Positions 1 through 10,138 are shown, counted from the first letter of the stretch. The stretch: DNA of 37,955 nucleotides from an uncultured Verrucomicrobiales bacterium (GCA_913058215.1 CAJXQE010000018.1:1-37955); one strand, 5' to 3'. A program made the numbers and translations. The notes: generated from the sequence alone by a model not told the origin.

Positions 1-23
1 CGTCAGATGTGTATAAGAGACAG
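1..23 (+). other. Nextera read-1 adapter remnant (artefact)
   Basis: These bases are the 3' part of the Nextera transposase adapter, ending in the 19-base Tn5 mosaic end AGATGTGTATAAGAGACAG. Genomic sequence starts at base 24. The apparent start codon at base 9 and the residues MYKRQ of the first reading frame are translated adapter. Confidence 0.98.
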
Positions 24-449
24 TTCATGGTCCTCGCCGGATCCCTGACATCACACTATCAGTATCGCTATTTGCCCATTCGCACCGAAACCTCCGAAGA
101 CAGCCTTCACATAGAATCTGACAACAAGATCTTTTCACTCAGCACTGATTTTTCCAAACAGACCGAACTGCCTGAAAATTCAGTATTCCCGGATCTCAAA
201 ACCGCCCGACTCTTCGCCGGCCCGATGCCTTTCACCTTTGATTACGAAAAGGAAACCCACTCCATGATCTCCGTCGAAGGGCGACGGACAAACTGGAAAC
301 CCCAAGCGGTTGATGTCGATATCCGGAGCATGAAACCCATCAGCGAAGGTCCACTCGCCGACCTTCCAACACCCCGACTCTCAAACTGTTTTCTAGTCCG
401 CAATGTCGATTACAGCTGGGGGCGCGGAGTGCTTGAGAAACTCGAATGA
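24..449 (+). CDS. C-terminal part of an unidentified protein, 5' end cut by contig edge
   Basis: The reading frame is open from the first genomic base to a TGA at 447-449, giving about 141 residues. The true start lies beyond the contig. I do not recognise the family with certainty. The segment with LFAGPMPFTFDYE followed by an ETHSMISVEGRR stretch and WKPQAVDVD looks like a soluble conserved domain, and a DUF2071/YqjF-like protein is a weak possibility only. No signal peptide or membrane segment is visible in the retained part. Its stop overlaps the start of the next gene by four bases (ATGA), so the two are probably translationally coupled and co-transcribed. Confidence 0.75.
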   Translation, partial: FMVLAGSLTSHYQYRYLPIRTETSEDSLHIESDNKIFSLSTDFSKQTELPENSVFPDLKTARLFAGPMPFTFDYEKETHSMISVEGRRTNWKPQAVDVDIRSMKPISEGPLADLPTPRLSNCFLVRNVDYSWGRGVLEKLE

Positions 450-1213
450 AAAGCCGGGATTCATCGCACCGTACCCGCTTTGAAGGGCTGAGAAAAATCG
501 TGCAGTTCAATTGGCCCTTCTATCTTGTCGGCGGCGCCCTCTTGATTGGCGGTAGTGTAGGACTGTTCCTGCTTCACCAGAGGCTCCCTCCCACCCTTTT
601 TATCACCGGACTCGCCGCCATCAGTTTGGCGGCATGGTGGCTGATCGCTTCGCTGATCGCATCCCATTGGATCTACGACAGGGCGCGCATATACGACTTC
701 CAATGGCTCAATCTTCCCGAACCCGATACCGCCGCAATCCTCACGGCAGGCTTTGATGAATCCCTTCCCGGCCTCAGTAGAAAATGGCCTGACACTGAGT
801 GGAGGCTCCTCAATTTCTACGATGCCGAGTCGATGTCCGAACCCTCCATCCAGAGAGCCATCAATCGGTATCCCCTTTCGGTTGAATGGCAAAGCTGCCA
901 GTTCGATCAATGGCCAACTGGAGATGCCAGGTTCGATCTCATTCTCTTTCCTTTCTCTGCCCACGAACTCCGCTCCCCGCCAGAGAGGGTCGCCCTGCTG
1001 AAAGAGGCAAAACGCAGCCTCAAACCCACCGGTCGAATTCTCATCATTGAACATCTAAGGAATCTGCCCAACGCGATCGCCTTCGGACCCGGATTTTTTC
1101 ACTTTCATTCGGAGACAGCATGGCAATCCGACTTTGAAGAAGTAGGCCTTCACCTTCAAAAGGTTCAGAGACTGACCTGCTTTGTAAAAGCGTCACTTTT
1201 GGAATCCCTCTGA
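446..1213 (+). CDS. membrane-anchored class I SAM-dependent methyltransferase-like protein
   Basis: This 255-residue protein has two predicted transmembrane helices near the N-terminus (about residues 25-44 and 50-72), followed by a cytoplasmic domain. In that domain FDLILFPFSAHEL (about 171-183) and LLKEAKRSLKPTGRILIIEH (about 191-210) match motifs II/post-I and III of class I methyltransferases of the UbiE/Methyltransf_11 kind. The SAM-binding glycine-rich motif I is degenerate (AAILTAGFDES), so SAM use is inferred. The substrate is unknown; the membrane anchor suggests a lipid, quinone or membrane protein. The start overlaps the stop of the preceding gene by four bases. A long antisense frame over the same region is a shadow. 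Confidence 0.75.
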   Translation: MKSRDSSHRTRFEGLRKIVQFNWPFYLVGGALLIGGSVGLFLLHQRLPPTLFITGLAAISLAAWWLIASLIASHWIYDRARIYDFQWLNLPEPDTAAILTAGFDESLPGLSRKWPDTEWRLLNFYDAESMSEPSIQRAINRYPLSVEWQSCQFDQWPTGDARFDLILFPFSAHELRSPPERVALLKEAKRSLKPTGRILIIEHLRNLPNAIAFGPGFFHFHSETAWQSDFEEVGLHLQKVQRLTCFVKASLLESL

Positions 1214-1235
1214 CAATAGGAATTGCTCTTCCTGA

Positions 1236-1712
1236 TCAATGCCAATCGATCAGTTCGAGAACCTTGCAGACGGCGATCTTCCAACCGCGAGCCCTCGACA
1301 AGGCCTTCGCGTCATCAAACGCCTCACTCTTAGAAAGCCGATAGTGAGAACTCCGCCTCTCCGATAATGAGGGAAGTGAAAAAGTGATGTCCTTCTCATA
1401 AATCACCACCCAACTCCCCACTGGCGGTCTCCAGAAATCCGCATTGGCGATTCGAAACTCCGGGTCCTGAGCTTCCCCGTCGCCATACCAAGTCTGCACA
1501 TGCTCCATATCATAAAGCACAGTTCGACCCATCGGAATTTCATCCATGTAAATCCCAGTCCGCTCAGACGGCGCCATCGGTTCAAGAAATGAACTGTACT
1601 GATTACCGATTCTAAGAAAACAGGAACCGGTATTCGCCTTCCCTTCTTGCGAAAAGATATCACGCGCCGGTTGAACAGTTCGCGGAAGCAGAATTGTACT
1701 CGAAGCGTTCAT
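1236..1712 (-). CDS. hypothetical protein, 158 aa
   Basis: I do not recognise this protein. The frame is open further upstream to 1838, but that part runs into the neighbouring membrane-protein gene and reads like non-coding translation, so the ATG at 1710-1712 (MNASSTILLPRT) is preferred. No signal peptide, membrane helix or cysteine motif is obvious. The middle (TGIYMDEIPMGRTVLYDMEHV) and the tail (SEAFDDAKALSRARGWKI) look like a soluble globular protein. It lies 23 bases downstream of, and co-directional with, the small membrane protein gene at 1736-2044, and convergent with the methyltransferase gene. Confidence 0.55.
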   Translation of the reverse strand: MNASSTILLPRTVQPARDIFSQEGKANTGSCFLRIGNQYSSFLEPMAPSERTGIYMDEIPMGRTVLYDMEHVQTWYGDGEAQDPEFRIANADFWRPPVGSWVVIYEKDITFSLPSLSERRSSHYRLSKSEAFDDAKALSRARGWKIAVCKVLELIDWH

Positions 1713-1735
1713 TGCTTTGGTATGGAAAATTCCCC

Positions 1736-2044
1736 TCACTGACTCACGATCGGAGCAATCAGAGAACACCCGGCAAAAGATCCAACGATATACAGAGGCA
1801 CTGTAGCTAATCCTACCAAAGCACCCACTGCGATACAAATCCCTTCAGGACCTTTCAACCGGCCGTAGACAGCTCTCCCCAGAAAAATGCCTGAGAGAAT
1901 CGCACCGACTCCAATCAGGAGAATCGCCAGGGGAATAAACCACCCGCCCATCGATTCGTAGTTTTCCCCGGAAGCGATATCGAGAGCGAAATACGCAACT
2001 GCTGTGATGATGAAGGGGCACAGACAAATCAGGAACTTTTTCAT
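1736..2044 (-). CDS. small hypothetical membrane protein, about 102 aa
   Basis: Starting at the ATG at 2042-2044 (MKKFLICLCPFIITAVAYFAL) the protein shows three hydrophobic segments: about residues 3-19, 31-53 and 70-93. This fits a small inner-membrane protein with three helices. A start eight codons upstream is possible, but the MKK start gives a normal membrane-targeting N-terminus. The middle part has Gly-rich helices (LLIGVGAILSGIFLGRAVYG). No family was recognised. It probably forms a two-gene unit with the downstream hypothetical gene. Confidence 0.6.
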   Translation of the reverse strand: MKKFLICLCPFIITAVAYFALDIASGENYESMGGWFIPLAILLIGVGAILSGIFLGRAVYGRLKGPEGICIAVGALVGLATVPLYIVGSFAGCSLIAPIVSQ

Positions 2045-2197
2045 ACTCGCCAAATATTGTGCCGCCATCCCCGAATCGGCAAGCTCTCAATCACTCTCTC
2101 AGGAACCGTCCCCACACATTCAGTCCTTCAAAAACCTGCGCGCGTCTGCGTGAGATCTGCTCATCTACCCCAAGCTACTTTTCCCAAACCAATACAC

Positions 2198-2231
2198 AAA
2201 AAAACCGGACGCGCTTTGCAGCACGCCCGGT
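2198..2231 (-). terminator. rho-independent terminator of groEL
   Basis: Read on the minus strand, ACCGGGCGTGCT pairs with AGCGCGTCCGGT over 12 base pairs (two of them G-U) around a GCAA loop, followed directly by a run of seven T. It lies about 45 bases beyond the groEL stop codon and faces the correct way. Confidence 0.9.
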
Positions 2232-2277
2232 CTTTGAATTCGTTTCCGCTTTAAAAAACGGAAGGAAGAAATGATTC

Positions 2278-3918
<1,641 letters not shown>

Positions 3919-4010
3919 TTAGTTTGTTAGTAGATTTTACTTTTGAAATTTGTCAGAGGACTTCGACTCAACCCTCTTGGGTGATCGATTGAACCCTCTT
4001 CAGTGACGTC

Positions 4011-4304
4011 TTAGGAAAGGATTCCGAGGATGTCGACTTCGTTAAGGATGAGACATTCGTCTCCGCCGATTTTGACTTCAGTGCCGCCGTATTTGGAGAT
4101 AAGCACTTTGTCGCCAACTTTTACGGAAAACTCGATGACTTCGCCATCGTCGTTTTTGCCGTTACCGAGAGCAAGCACTTCAGCTTCCTGTGGTTTTTCT
4201 TTGGCGGTGTCAGGAAGGAAAATTCCTCCTTCAGACTTTTGCTCGTCTTCCTCGATACGCTTCACGAGAACGCGAGTGCCGAGTGGTGTGATGTTTGTAG
4301 CCAT
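4011..4304 (-). CDS. groES: co-chaperonin GroES (Hsp10)
   Basis: GroES is the heptameric lid of the GroEL chamber. The 97-residue protein has the family start [37 protein letters not shown], the flexible loop that contacts GroEL, and the later [14 protein letters not shown] and [10 protein letters not shown] segments. Length and order of motifs are normal. It sits about 110 bases after dnaK and about 100 bases before groEL on the minus strand. Two hairpins separate it from dnaK, so it may be expressed from its own promoter in that gap or by partial read-through from dnaK; no convincing promoter could be picked out by eye. Confidence 0.97.
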   Translation of the reverse strand: MATNITPLGTRVLVKRIEEDEQKSEGGIFLPDTAKEKPQEAEVLALGNGKNDDGEVIEFSVKVGDKVLISKYGGTEVKIGGDECLILNEVDILGILS

Positions 4305-4347
4305 ATAGTTTGGTATGGGTTGTTCTTTGTTGTTTGGGTTAAATAAT

Positions 4348-4360
4348 CCGCTTTTCGCGG
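4348..4360 (-). terminator. small hairpin between dnaK and groES
   Basis: CCGC and GCGG flank a five-base loop. On the minus strand it is followed by ATTATTT. It stands just beyond the long hairpin at 4368-4401 and may act with it as a tandem attenuator. The stem is only four base pairs, so this is weak by itself. Confidence 0.35.
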
Positions 4361-4367
4361 TATAAAT

Positions 4368-4401
4368 CCCCGGACCCTGTTTTTCAAAACAGGGTCCGGG
4401 G
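4368..4401 (-). terminator. long perfect hairpin after dnaK (terminator or attenuator)
   Basis: A perfect inverted repeat with arms of at least 15 bases (CCCCGGACCCTGTTT and its complement) around a four-base loop lies 14 bases beyond the dnaK stop. On the minus strand the following bases are ATTTATA rather than a clean T tract, so it may be a partial terminator or an mRNA-stabilising and processing structure that lowers groESL expression relative to dnaK, instead of a complete stop. Confidence 0.75.
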
Positions 4402-4415
4402 AAAAGTTTTTTAGC

Positions 4416-6374
4416 TTAGGCTTTGTCTTCTTCGCTTACTTCTTCGAACTCAGCGTCTACGACATTTCCCTTTGCCTCTTTCGGCTCGTCGGAGTCATCG
4501 TCGCTATCATCCGCTCCTGCATCAGACGGATCTGCGCCTGCTGTAGCACCGGCGGCCGCAGCAGCCTGTTGAGCAGAAGCTGCAAGCTCGGCGAATTTCG
4601 CCTGAAGTGCGTCAGTGGAAGACTTGATGGTATCGGTGTCGTCGCCTTTAAGGGCTTCTTCAACTTCCGCGACGGAGGCTTCAATGTCAGACTTGGCGTC
4701 ATCCGGAAGATGCTCCCCGAGTTCTTCGAGTTGCTTCTTCACAGTGTAGACTGCGTTGTCGGCCACGTTGCGGGCTTCAATGCCCTCCATCCGTTTGGTG
4801 TCAGCTTCTGCGTATTCTTCGGCTTCCTGCTTGGCTTTTTCGATCTCCTCATCACTGAGTCCGCTGGATCCTTCGATGGAGATGTCCTGCCCTTTGCCGG
4901 TTTCCTTGTCCTTGGCGGACACTTTAAGAATACCATTGCGGTCGATGTCGAAAGTCACTTCGATCTGAGGCACTCCACGCGGGGCAGTATTAATGCCATC
5001 GAGTCGGAAATTTCCGAGCACCTTGTTATCGCTTACGAGTTTCCGCTCTCCCTGACAGACTACGATATCAACCGAAGGCTGATTGTCAGCTGCTGTGGAG
5101 AAAACCTGCGACTTTTTCGCGGGAATAGTCGTATTGCGCTCGATCATTGGAGTCGCGACACCACCCATCGTTTCGATAGAGAGTGAAAGCGGAGTCACGT
5201 CGAGAAGAACAACATCACCGAGAGTCGGGTCTTTTGAAAGAACTCCGCCCTGAATCGCAGCACCAACGGCCACCACTTCATCCGGGTTAACGCCTTTGTG
5301 GGGATCTTTTCCGGCGAGTTCTTTCGCGGTTTCGATCACACGTGGCATCCTGGTCATTCCACCAACAAGAACAAGCTCGTCGATGTCGCTCGGGCTTACG
5401 CCAGCTTCTTTCAAACAGGCCTTAACCGGCCCTTTAGTGCGGGCAAACAAATGATCAGTCATTTGCTCAAGCTGTGAACGAGACAGCGATTTCTGAATGT
5501 GCTTGGGACCAGACTGATCAGCAGTTACGAATGGAAGATTGATTTCGTAAGTCTGTGAAGTGGAAAGAGCGATCTTGGCCTTCTCAGCTTCCTCTTTAAT
5601 ACGCTGAAGAGCATCCGGCTGACCGTTCAGATCAATATCGCTGTCCTTTTTGAACTCACTTACGATCCATTTAATGATAGCCGTGTCCCAGTCATCACCA
5701 CCGAGTTGAGTATCCCCGTCGGTTGCGAGCACTTCGAAGAATCCTTCGTCGATTTCAAGAACCGAGATATCGAAGGTTCCGCCACCAAGGTCATAAACAG
5801 CGATCTTTTCCTCGCCCTTTTTATCGAGACCGTAGGCAAGCGCAGCTGCGGTTGGCTCGTTAACGATTCGCTTCACGTCGAGGCCGGCAATTTCCCCGGC
5901 TGCTTTGGTCGCGTTCCGCTGAGAGTCGTTGAAGTATGCTGGCACCGTAATAACGGCTTCGGTGATTTTCTCACCCAGCTTCGTTTCGGCGTCTGCCTTC
6001 AGCTTGCCTAGAATCATCGCGGCGATCTCCTGAGGGCTGTAGGTTTTCTTTTCGCCGCCAACATCAACTTCGATGTGAGCGTCACCATTGGATGCTTTTA
6101 CGATGTTGTAAGGAGTGTTCTTTTCTTCTTCGTTCAGCTCGTCGAACTTGCGGCCGATGAGACGTTTTGCGGAGAAAATGGTGTTAGCGGGATTCGTGAT
6201 GGCCTGGCGTTTCGCAGCCTGGCCGACGAGCCGCTCGCCATCTTTGGAGAAAGCAACTACTGAGGGTGTGGTGCGGGCGCCTTCCCCGTTTTCGAGAACG
6301 GAGGGCTGACCGGCTTCCATCACTGCCATACAGGAGTTGGTTGTTCCAAGGTCAATTCCAAGAATTTTACTCAT
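4416..6374 (-). CDS. dnaK: molecular chaperone DnaK (Hsp70)
   Basis: DnaK is the cytosolic ATP-dependent Hsp70 chaperone that acts with DnaJ and GrpE. The 652-residue protein begins [20 protein letters not shown], the phosphate-1 loop of the ATPase domain. It also has [21 protein letters not shown] (around 145), [17 protein letters not shown] (around 195) and LVGGMTRMP (around 340). The substrate-binding domain follows ([16 protein letters not shown] around 395), and the C-terminal lid ends in an acidic tail (VSEEDKA). AAGGA stands about ten bases before the ATG. grpE and dnaJ are not adjacent. The upstream region carries an inverted repeat at 6446-6476 rather than a CIRCE element. Confidence 0.98.
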   Translation of the reverse strand: MSKILGIDLGTTNSCMAVMEAGQPSVLENGEGARTTPSVVAFSKDGERLVGQAAKRQAITNPANTIFSAKRLIGRKFDELNEEEKNTPYNIVKASNGDAHIEVDVGGEKKTYSPQEIAAMILGKLKADAETKLGEKITEAVITVPAYFNDSQRNATKAAGEIAGLDVKRIVNEPTAAALAYGLDKKGEEKIAVYDLGGGTFDISVLEIDEGFFEVLATDGDTQLGGDDWDTAIIKWIVSEFKKDSDIDLNGQPDALQRIKEEAEKAKIALSTSQTYEINLPFVTADQSGPKHIQKSLSRSQLEQMTDHLFARTKGPVKACLKEAGVSPSDIDELVLVGGMTRMPRVIETAKELAGKDPHKGVNPDEVVAVGAAIQGGVLSKDPTLGDVVLLDVTPLSLSIETMGGVATPMIERNTTIPAKKSQVFSTAADNQPSVDIVVCQGERKLVSDNKVLGNFRLDGINTAPRGVPQIEVTFDIDRNGILKVSAKDKETGKGQDISIEGSSGLSDEEIEKAKQEAEEYAEADTKRMEGIEARNVADNAVYTVKKQLEELGEHLPDDAKSDIEASVAEVEEALKGDDTDTIKSSTDALQAKFAELAASAQQAAAAAGATAGADPSDAGADDSDDDSDEPKEAKGNVVDAEFEEVSEEDKA

Positions 6375-6445
6375 AATGTTTTTCCTTTTCTATCCACCCG
6401 AAGGCGGAGAAGTATTTTAAAAATGGTTAGGGGTTGGTCTTTTGT

Positions 6446-6476
6446 TTGGCACGATCCAATGCATTCGTTGTGCCAA
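6446..6476 (-). promoter_or_regulatory. inverted repeat upstream of dnaK, possible operator or sigma-54-like promoter
   Basis: TTGGCAC and GTGCCAA form a perfect 7+7 inverted repeat with a 17-base spacer, about 70-100 bases upstream of the dnaK start. The spacing does not fit CIRCE, whose 9-base arms are 9 bases apart. Read toward dnaK the sequence TTGGCACAACGAATGCA has the GG-N10-GC spacing of sigma-54 promoters, with one mismatch in the -12 element. Function is unproven. Confidence 0.4.
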
Positions 6477-6592
6477 CAAGGGGTAGTAAAATGCAACACG
6501 CTATTTACCAAGGCCTTACACCGAAACACTGATTGTATTCGACCGGGAATATTTTCCTGAGTGCGCAAAAATGACGCAAAACCTGCCTTTAT

Positions 6593-6611
6593 CTGTGCCG
6601 AATTGGCACAG
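6593..6611. repeat. second inverted repeat in the dnaK upstream region
   Basis: CTGTGCC and GGCACAG form a perfect 7+7 inverted repeat around GAATT. It shares the core word TGGCAC/GTGCCA with the repeat at 6446-6476. It lies between the divergently read-out ends of dnaK regulation and the lipoprotein gene at 6648-7388, whose stop is 37 bases away; it could be an operator half or a weak bidirectional hairpin. There is no T tract on either side. Confidence 0.4.
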
Positions 6612-6647
6612 TAAGGTCAAAATGACTCTTCCTGGTAAATTCCCCTG

Positions 6648-7388
6648 CTATTCTGCCGAGGAATTCGGACCCGAATTTTCAACCGGTGCCGACATGGACT
6701 TTTCAGTATACGGTAAAAGCTTTTCCCTAATCTGCTTCTCCAGCTCGGCCTCCGTCGCCGATTTCAGGTAAAAATTGCCATCGCGCCGGTATTTCCAATC
6801 TGCGTTGATTTTGAAATCCACTTGTTTGGGTGGAGACGCTTTGCACCTGAAGCCTCCCAACCAAATCGAATTCTTACGATCATAGATGGAAACAATCGCG
6901 TCGATGCCGCCTCCGGTGAATAACCTTTGATCCTCGTCGATCACGGGCTCGTCATACATCACAAACACTGCCACGATGAAACGAAGCGCCAGGATTTCCT
7001 CCAGCTCTTCCCTGAACCCTTCGGCTGCTTCTTTTTGTCCATCGTGTCGATCTTCCAGCGTATTGACCAAGTGAATTCTTGGACCGACGTCGACGAAGTG
7101 TTCCCTTTTAAAACCCACGTCGGAATCAATAAAAGCCAATTGAAAGGTATCAACCAGAAGCGCGTTGCTATTCTGGCTGTCGGCTCCGAAAAATCGGAGC
7201 GACTCTTCGGGTTCAGAAGAGATGGGCTGAGGCTCCATCGGAAAACTCTCCTGGACTGCTGCCATTTCTTCAATGAACGCATCGATCCGAGCGATCATTT
7301 CCGGCTCGTGACCAATGTCCCGATTGGTCTGCTTGCAGGCAGTAAGGAAAAGCCCCAGAGACAGGAGAATGAAATATCGAAGCAACAT
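6648..7388 (-). CDS. hypothetical lipoprotein
   Basis: The 246-residue product starts with a lipoprotein signal peptide, MLLRYFILLSLGLFLTACKQ, with the modified cysteine at about residue 18 in an LTAC lipobox, so it should be anchored in the envelope. A start two codons upstream (7394) is possible. The mature part is acidic, with ALLVDTFQLAFIDSDVGF, VNTLEDRHDGQKEAAEGFREELEEILALRF and a later FTGGGIDAIVSIYDRKNSIWLGGFRC segment. I do not recognise the family. It lies 27 bases after the solute-binding lipoprotein gene on the same strand, so co-transcription is plausible. Confidence 0.65.
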   Translation of the reverse strand: MLLRYFILLSLGLFLTACKQTNRDIGHEPEMIARIDAFIEEMAAVQESFPMEPQPISSEPEESLRFFGADSQNSNALLVDTFQLAFIDSDVGFKREHFVDVGPRIHLVNTLEDRHDGQKEAAEGFREELEEILALRFIVAVFVMYDEPVIDEDQRLFTGGGIDAIVSIYDRKNSIWLGGFRCKASPPKQVDFKINADWKYRRDGNFYLKSATEAELEKQIREKLLPYTEKSMSAPVENSGPNSSAE

Positions 7389-7415
7389 TGGCACGGTGAA
7401 TAGTGCAGTTCGAGT

Positions 7416-8219
7416 TCAATGAAAAATAAAGGGAACCCCAAGTTCCTCGAATTCCTTCTTCTCGGTCGCCATGTAGCGATCCGCCAAAACATCAAAACTT
7501 CCTTTCTCCTGATAGTCTTTCAGGAAGGCATTTACTCCCAGCCGCAATTCATCATTCCCTTTCTTAATCCCGATCGCCCAGGTCTCCTCGCGGATTGGCT
7601 GGAGGATGGGACGAGTCGCATCCTGATATTTCTTCCAGTAATTGTAGATCGAGATCTGATCGTAAATAAACGCATCTGCTTTTCCCTGCACGACTTCCAG
7701 AACACAGGTCGCTGAGTCATCGAGAACAACCAGTTCGATCCCCGGCAGCGCCTCTTTGGCAAAGGTATGGCCCGTCGTCGCCAGCTTCACCGCCACTTTG
7801 CTTTCACCCGGAATCAGATCGCTGACCAGTTGAATCTTGGAATCTTTCCCCACCAGCATGCAGAGCCCGTTGGTCACGTATCCCTCGGAAAAATCGATCG
7901 CCTTGGCCCGTTCATCGGTCCGGGTCATCGAGGAAATGATCAGATCGATCTTACCAGTCTTAAGAGAAGGGATGATGCCGTCCCATTCCACATCCTGAAT
8001 CTCCACCGGTCTCTCCAGATAAGCGGCGAGATCTTCCGCCATCCGCACGCTGATCCCATCCGGCTCGTTCTGGGCGTTCCGCATTTCAAAAGGCGGATAG
8101 CGCATTTCCATTCCGACGACGAGAGGCTTCGGGCCGCTTGATTTTTCGGATTCATCTCCACAACCCGATAATACGATCACGGAGACTGCGGAGATCAGGA
8201 AGCGAAACAGATTATTCAT
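7416..8219 (-). CDS. amino-acid-type ABC transporter substrate-binding lipoprotein (SBP family 3)
   Basis: The product is an extracytoplasmic binding protein of the SBP_bac_3 family, which bind polar amino acids or opines. From the ATG at 8217-8219 the N-terminus is MNNLFRFLISAVSVIVLSGC, a lipoprotein signal with Cys20. Family signatures follow: LVVGMEMRYPPFEM (first strand), GISVRMAEDLAAYL, VEWDGIIPSLKTGKIDLIISSMTRTDERAKAIDFSEGYV and FIYDQISIYNYWKK, plus WAIGIKKGNDELRLGVNAFL near the end. The longer frame to 8357 overlaps the divergent eboA gene and is not used. No permease or ATPase gene is adjacent, so it is an orphan binding protein, or a sensor-like protein whose transporter lies elsewhere. 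Ligand not predictable. Confidence 0.88.
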   Translation of the reverse strand: MNNLFRFLISAVSVIVLSGCGDESEKSSGPKPLVVGMEMRYPPFEMRNAQNEPDGISVRMAEDLAAYLERPVEIQDVEWDGIIPSLKTGKIDLIISSMTRTDERAKAIDFSEGYVTNGLCMLVGKDSKIQLVSDLIPGESKVAVKLATTGHTFAKEALPGIELVVLDDSATCVLEVVQGKADAFIYDQISIYNYWKKYQDATRPILQPIREETWAIGIKKGNDELRLGVNAFLKDYQEKGSFDVLADRYMATEKKEFEELGVPFIFH

Positions 8220-8292
8220 GATGGGGCACCATGACGCCAGCCCGCCTAAGTTCAAGCCGTTTGACTTCATACCCTTCCCAATCGAGATTTCT

Positions 8293-9165
8293 ATGGAATC
8301 TGCCATGCACGAAAAACTGACCGCCATTCTCGAGAAATCTTCTTCCCCCGATGCCATGCGCTGGCTAAAGGAAGTAATAGAGTCCCAGCAGAAAAGTTTT
8401 GAGCGACGACCGTTCTACTACGCCTTCAGTGGCGTCTCACGCCATTTTGATAAACGGGGAGGTCTGGAGGTTTCAGAGGAAGACTTATCCGAACTGAACA
8501 AAGAACTTTCGGGATTTTCGATCGGGAACTGGGATCAGTTCCGATTGGCGAGAGTTTTGCTTCTTCTTGTATTGGGAGGAAGAGAGAAACCTGTCTTTCT
8601 TGAGACAGTTGCAGCCCTCCTCAATACTGCTGACATCCGCGAACAAACTGCTATTTTTTCCGCATTCCCTCTCCTTCCTCATCCAGAAGAGTTGGTCGAA
8701 ACCGCCGTCGACGGATTGCGGACCAACATTGTCGACATCTACGATTCCATCGCCCTGAACAACCCTTTTCCTTCCCAGCACTTCTCCGACGAAGCCTGGA
8801 AACAGATGGTGCTGAAATCCTTCTTCATTGAGCGTCCACTCCACCGTATTTACGGAATCGATTATCGGGCCAATGCAAATCTCTCAGAGTCACTTTCCAA
8901 CCTGGCCCACGAACGCTGGGCCGCCGGACGCTGGGTATCTCCTGAATTATGGCGCAGCTGCGCAAATTTCCTGACCGATGAGATGGTGGAAAACATCACT
9001 CGCGTTGCCGGAACAGACGAGCCCGGTCAAAAAGAAGCCGCTGCTTTGGTCCTTGCCGGGGACGAAGAGGGCAAACTCGATCACATCCGGGATCAGGTGA
9101 AGACTTTTCTGGATGATGTTGCCGATGGAAGACTGACCTGGGATTCGCTGGGAGAGCAATTGTGA
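8293..9165 (+). CDS. eboA: EboA domain protein
   Basis: The protein resembles EboA, a conserved protein of unknown biochemical role encoded first in the ebo cluster of cyanobacteria, other bacteria and eustigmatophyte plastids. Diagnostic stretches are FYYAFSGVSRHF (about 35-46), FRLARVLLLLVLGG (about 80-93), FSAFPLLPHPEELVETAVDGLRTN (about 120-143), ALNNPFPSQHFSDEAWKQMVLKSFFI and the tail NLAHERWAAGRWVSPELWR. It appears soluble and mostly helical. The frame is open to an ATG at 8218 that overlaps the divergent lipoprotein start; I prefer the ATG at 8293 (8305 is also possible). It is followed 60 bases later by eboB. In cyanobacteria the cluster is linked to export of the scytonemin precursor; the role here is unknown. 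Confidence 0.8.
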   Translation: MESAMHEKLTAILEKSSSPDAMRWLKEVIESQQKSFERRPFYYAFSGVSRHFDKRGGLEVSEEDLSELNKELSGFSIGNWDQFRLARVLLLLVLGGREKPVFLETVAALLNTADIREQTAIFSAFPLLPHPEELVETAVDGLRTNIVDIYDSIALNNPFPSQHFSDEAWKQMVLKSFFIERPLHRIYGIDYRANANLSESLSNLAHERWAAGRWVSPELWRSCANFLTDEMVENITRVAGTDEPGQKEAAALVLAGDEEGKLDHIRDQVKTFLDDVADGRLTWDSLGEQL

Positions 9166-9225
9166 GACGAGCGCAACAGGACACCACCTTGAAACTGAAC
9201 ACTGAAAACTTGAACCTTTGCTAGA

Positions 9226-10131
9226 ATGAAATTCTTCGATTCTCACGTTCACATGGTCTCCCGGACCACTGACGACTACCAACGCATGGCAGCAGCAGGC
9301 GTCACCGCAATTGTCGAGCCTGCTTTCTGGCAGGGACAGCCGCGGACCGAGGTTGGATCGTTTAAAGACTACTTCAACTCGCTGATTGGATTCGAGCGCT
9401 TCCGCGCGAGCCAGTTTGGTATCAAACACTACTGCACGATCGGACTGAACCCGAAAGAAGCGAACAACGAAAAACTCGCAGAAGGAGTTATGGAGCTCAT
9501 GCCACTTTATATCTGCAAAGAAGGTGTCGTCGGTATCGGTGAGATCGGCTTTGACGACCAGTCCCCCGCTGAGGAAAAATTTCTCCGCATCCAGGCGGAA
9601 ATGGCACTTGAGGCAGATCTCCCTATTCAGATCCACACTCCTCATCGCGACAAAAAAACCGGCACGATCCGGACGATGGACGTTCTCGAAGATGTGGGTG
9701 TAGATCCGGGAAAAGTGATCATTGATCACAACAACGAGGAGACTGTCAAAGAAGTTCTCGATCGCGGATACTGGGCTGCCTTTACGATTTACCCCCACAC
9801 CAAGCTGGGCAACCAACGCATGGTGGAAGTGATGCAGGAATACGGCGCCGAACGTATCGTCGTTGATTCCGCAGCCGACTGGGGCATCAGCGATCCGCTG
9901 GCTGTGCCGAAAACCGCAGCTCTAATGAAAGAGCGCGGACTCACCATCGAGCAGATTGAAAAAGTGACTTATCACAATCCTCTAGCAGCCTATGGTCAGA
10001 GCGGTCAGGTCGAAGAAAGCGATTGGGCAGATGCCGAAGGTGTTGATCCTGCGGCCCTGTTTGAAGGAAATACCCTCCTGCGCGGCGGGATGGATGTCGA
10101 GACAGCGATGTCGCAGTATTTGATCGAATAG
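9226..10131 (+). CDS. eboB: TatD-family metal-dependent hydrolase, EboB-like
   Basis: The 301-residue protein is a TatD-like TIM-barrel metallohydrolase. Metal ligands are visible in the family order: H7 and H9 in FFDSHVHM, E106 in GIGEIGFDD, H137 in IQIHTPH, H168 in IIDHNN and D214 in VVDSAADWG. TatD enzymes are nucleases or phosphoesterases; the subgroup encoded next to EboA is the second gene of the ebo cluster and its substrate is not established. Immediate linkage to an EboA gene supports the EboB assignment over general TatD. The next ebo genes (UbiA-type prenyltransferase, dehydroquinate-synthase-like, xylose-isomerase-like, phosphodiesterase-like) do not follow; the next gene is convergent. 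Confidence 0.82.
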   Translation: MKFFDSHVHMVSRTTDDYQRMAAAGVTAIVEPAFWQGQPRTEVGSFKDYFNSLIGFERFRASQFGIKHYCTIGLNPKEANNEKLAEGVMELMPLYICKEGVVGIGEIGFDDQSPAEEKFLRIQAEMALEADLPIQIHTPHRDKKTGTIRTMDVLEDVGVDPGKVIIDHNNEETVKEVLDRGYWAAFTIYPHTKLGNQRMVEVMQEYGAERIVVDSAADWGISDPLAVPKTAALMKERGLTIEQIEKVTYHNPLAAYGQSGQVEESDWADAEGVDPAALFEGNTLLRGGMDVETAMSQYLIE

Positions 10132-10138
10132 TCTTCAA

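Noticed and set aside
3968..4000. Direct repeat AACCCTCTT between groEL and groES
   Set aside because: Two copies of a nine-base word in a short spacer with no symmetry or known regulator; likely chance.
4569..5186. 205-codon open frame antisense to dnaK
   Set aside because: Shadow of dnaK; no ribosome-binding site or recognisable domain.
6375..6570. CIRCE element before dnaK, or before groES/groEL
   Set aside because: No TTAGCACTC-N9-GAGTGCTAA or close variant was found; the inverted repeat present has the wrong spacing.
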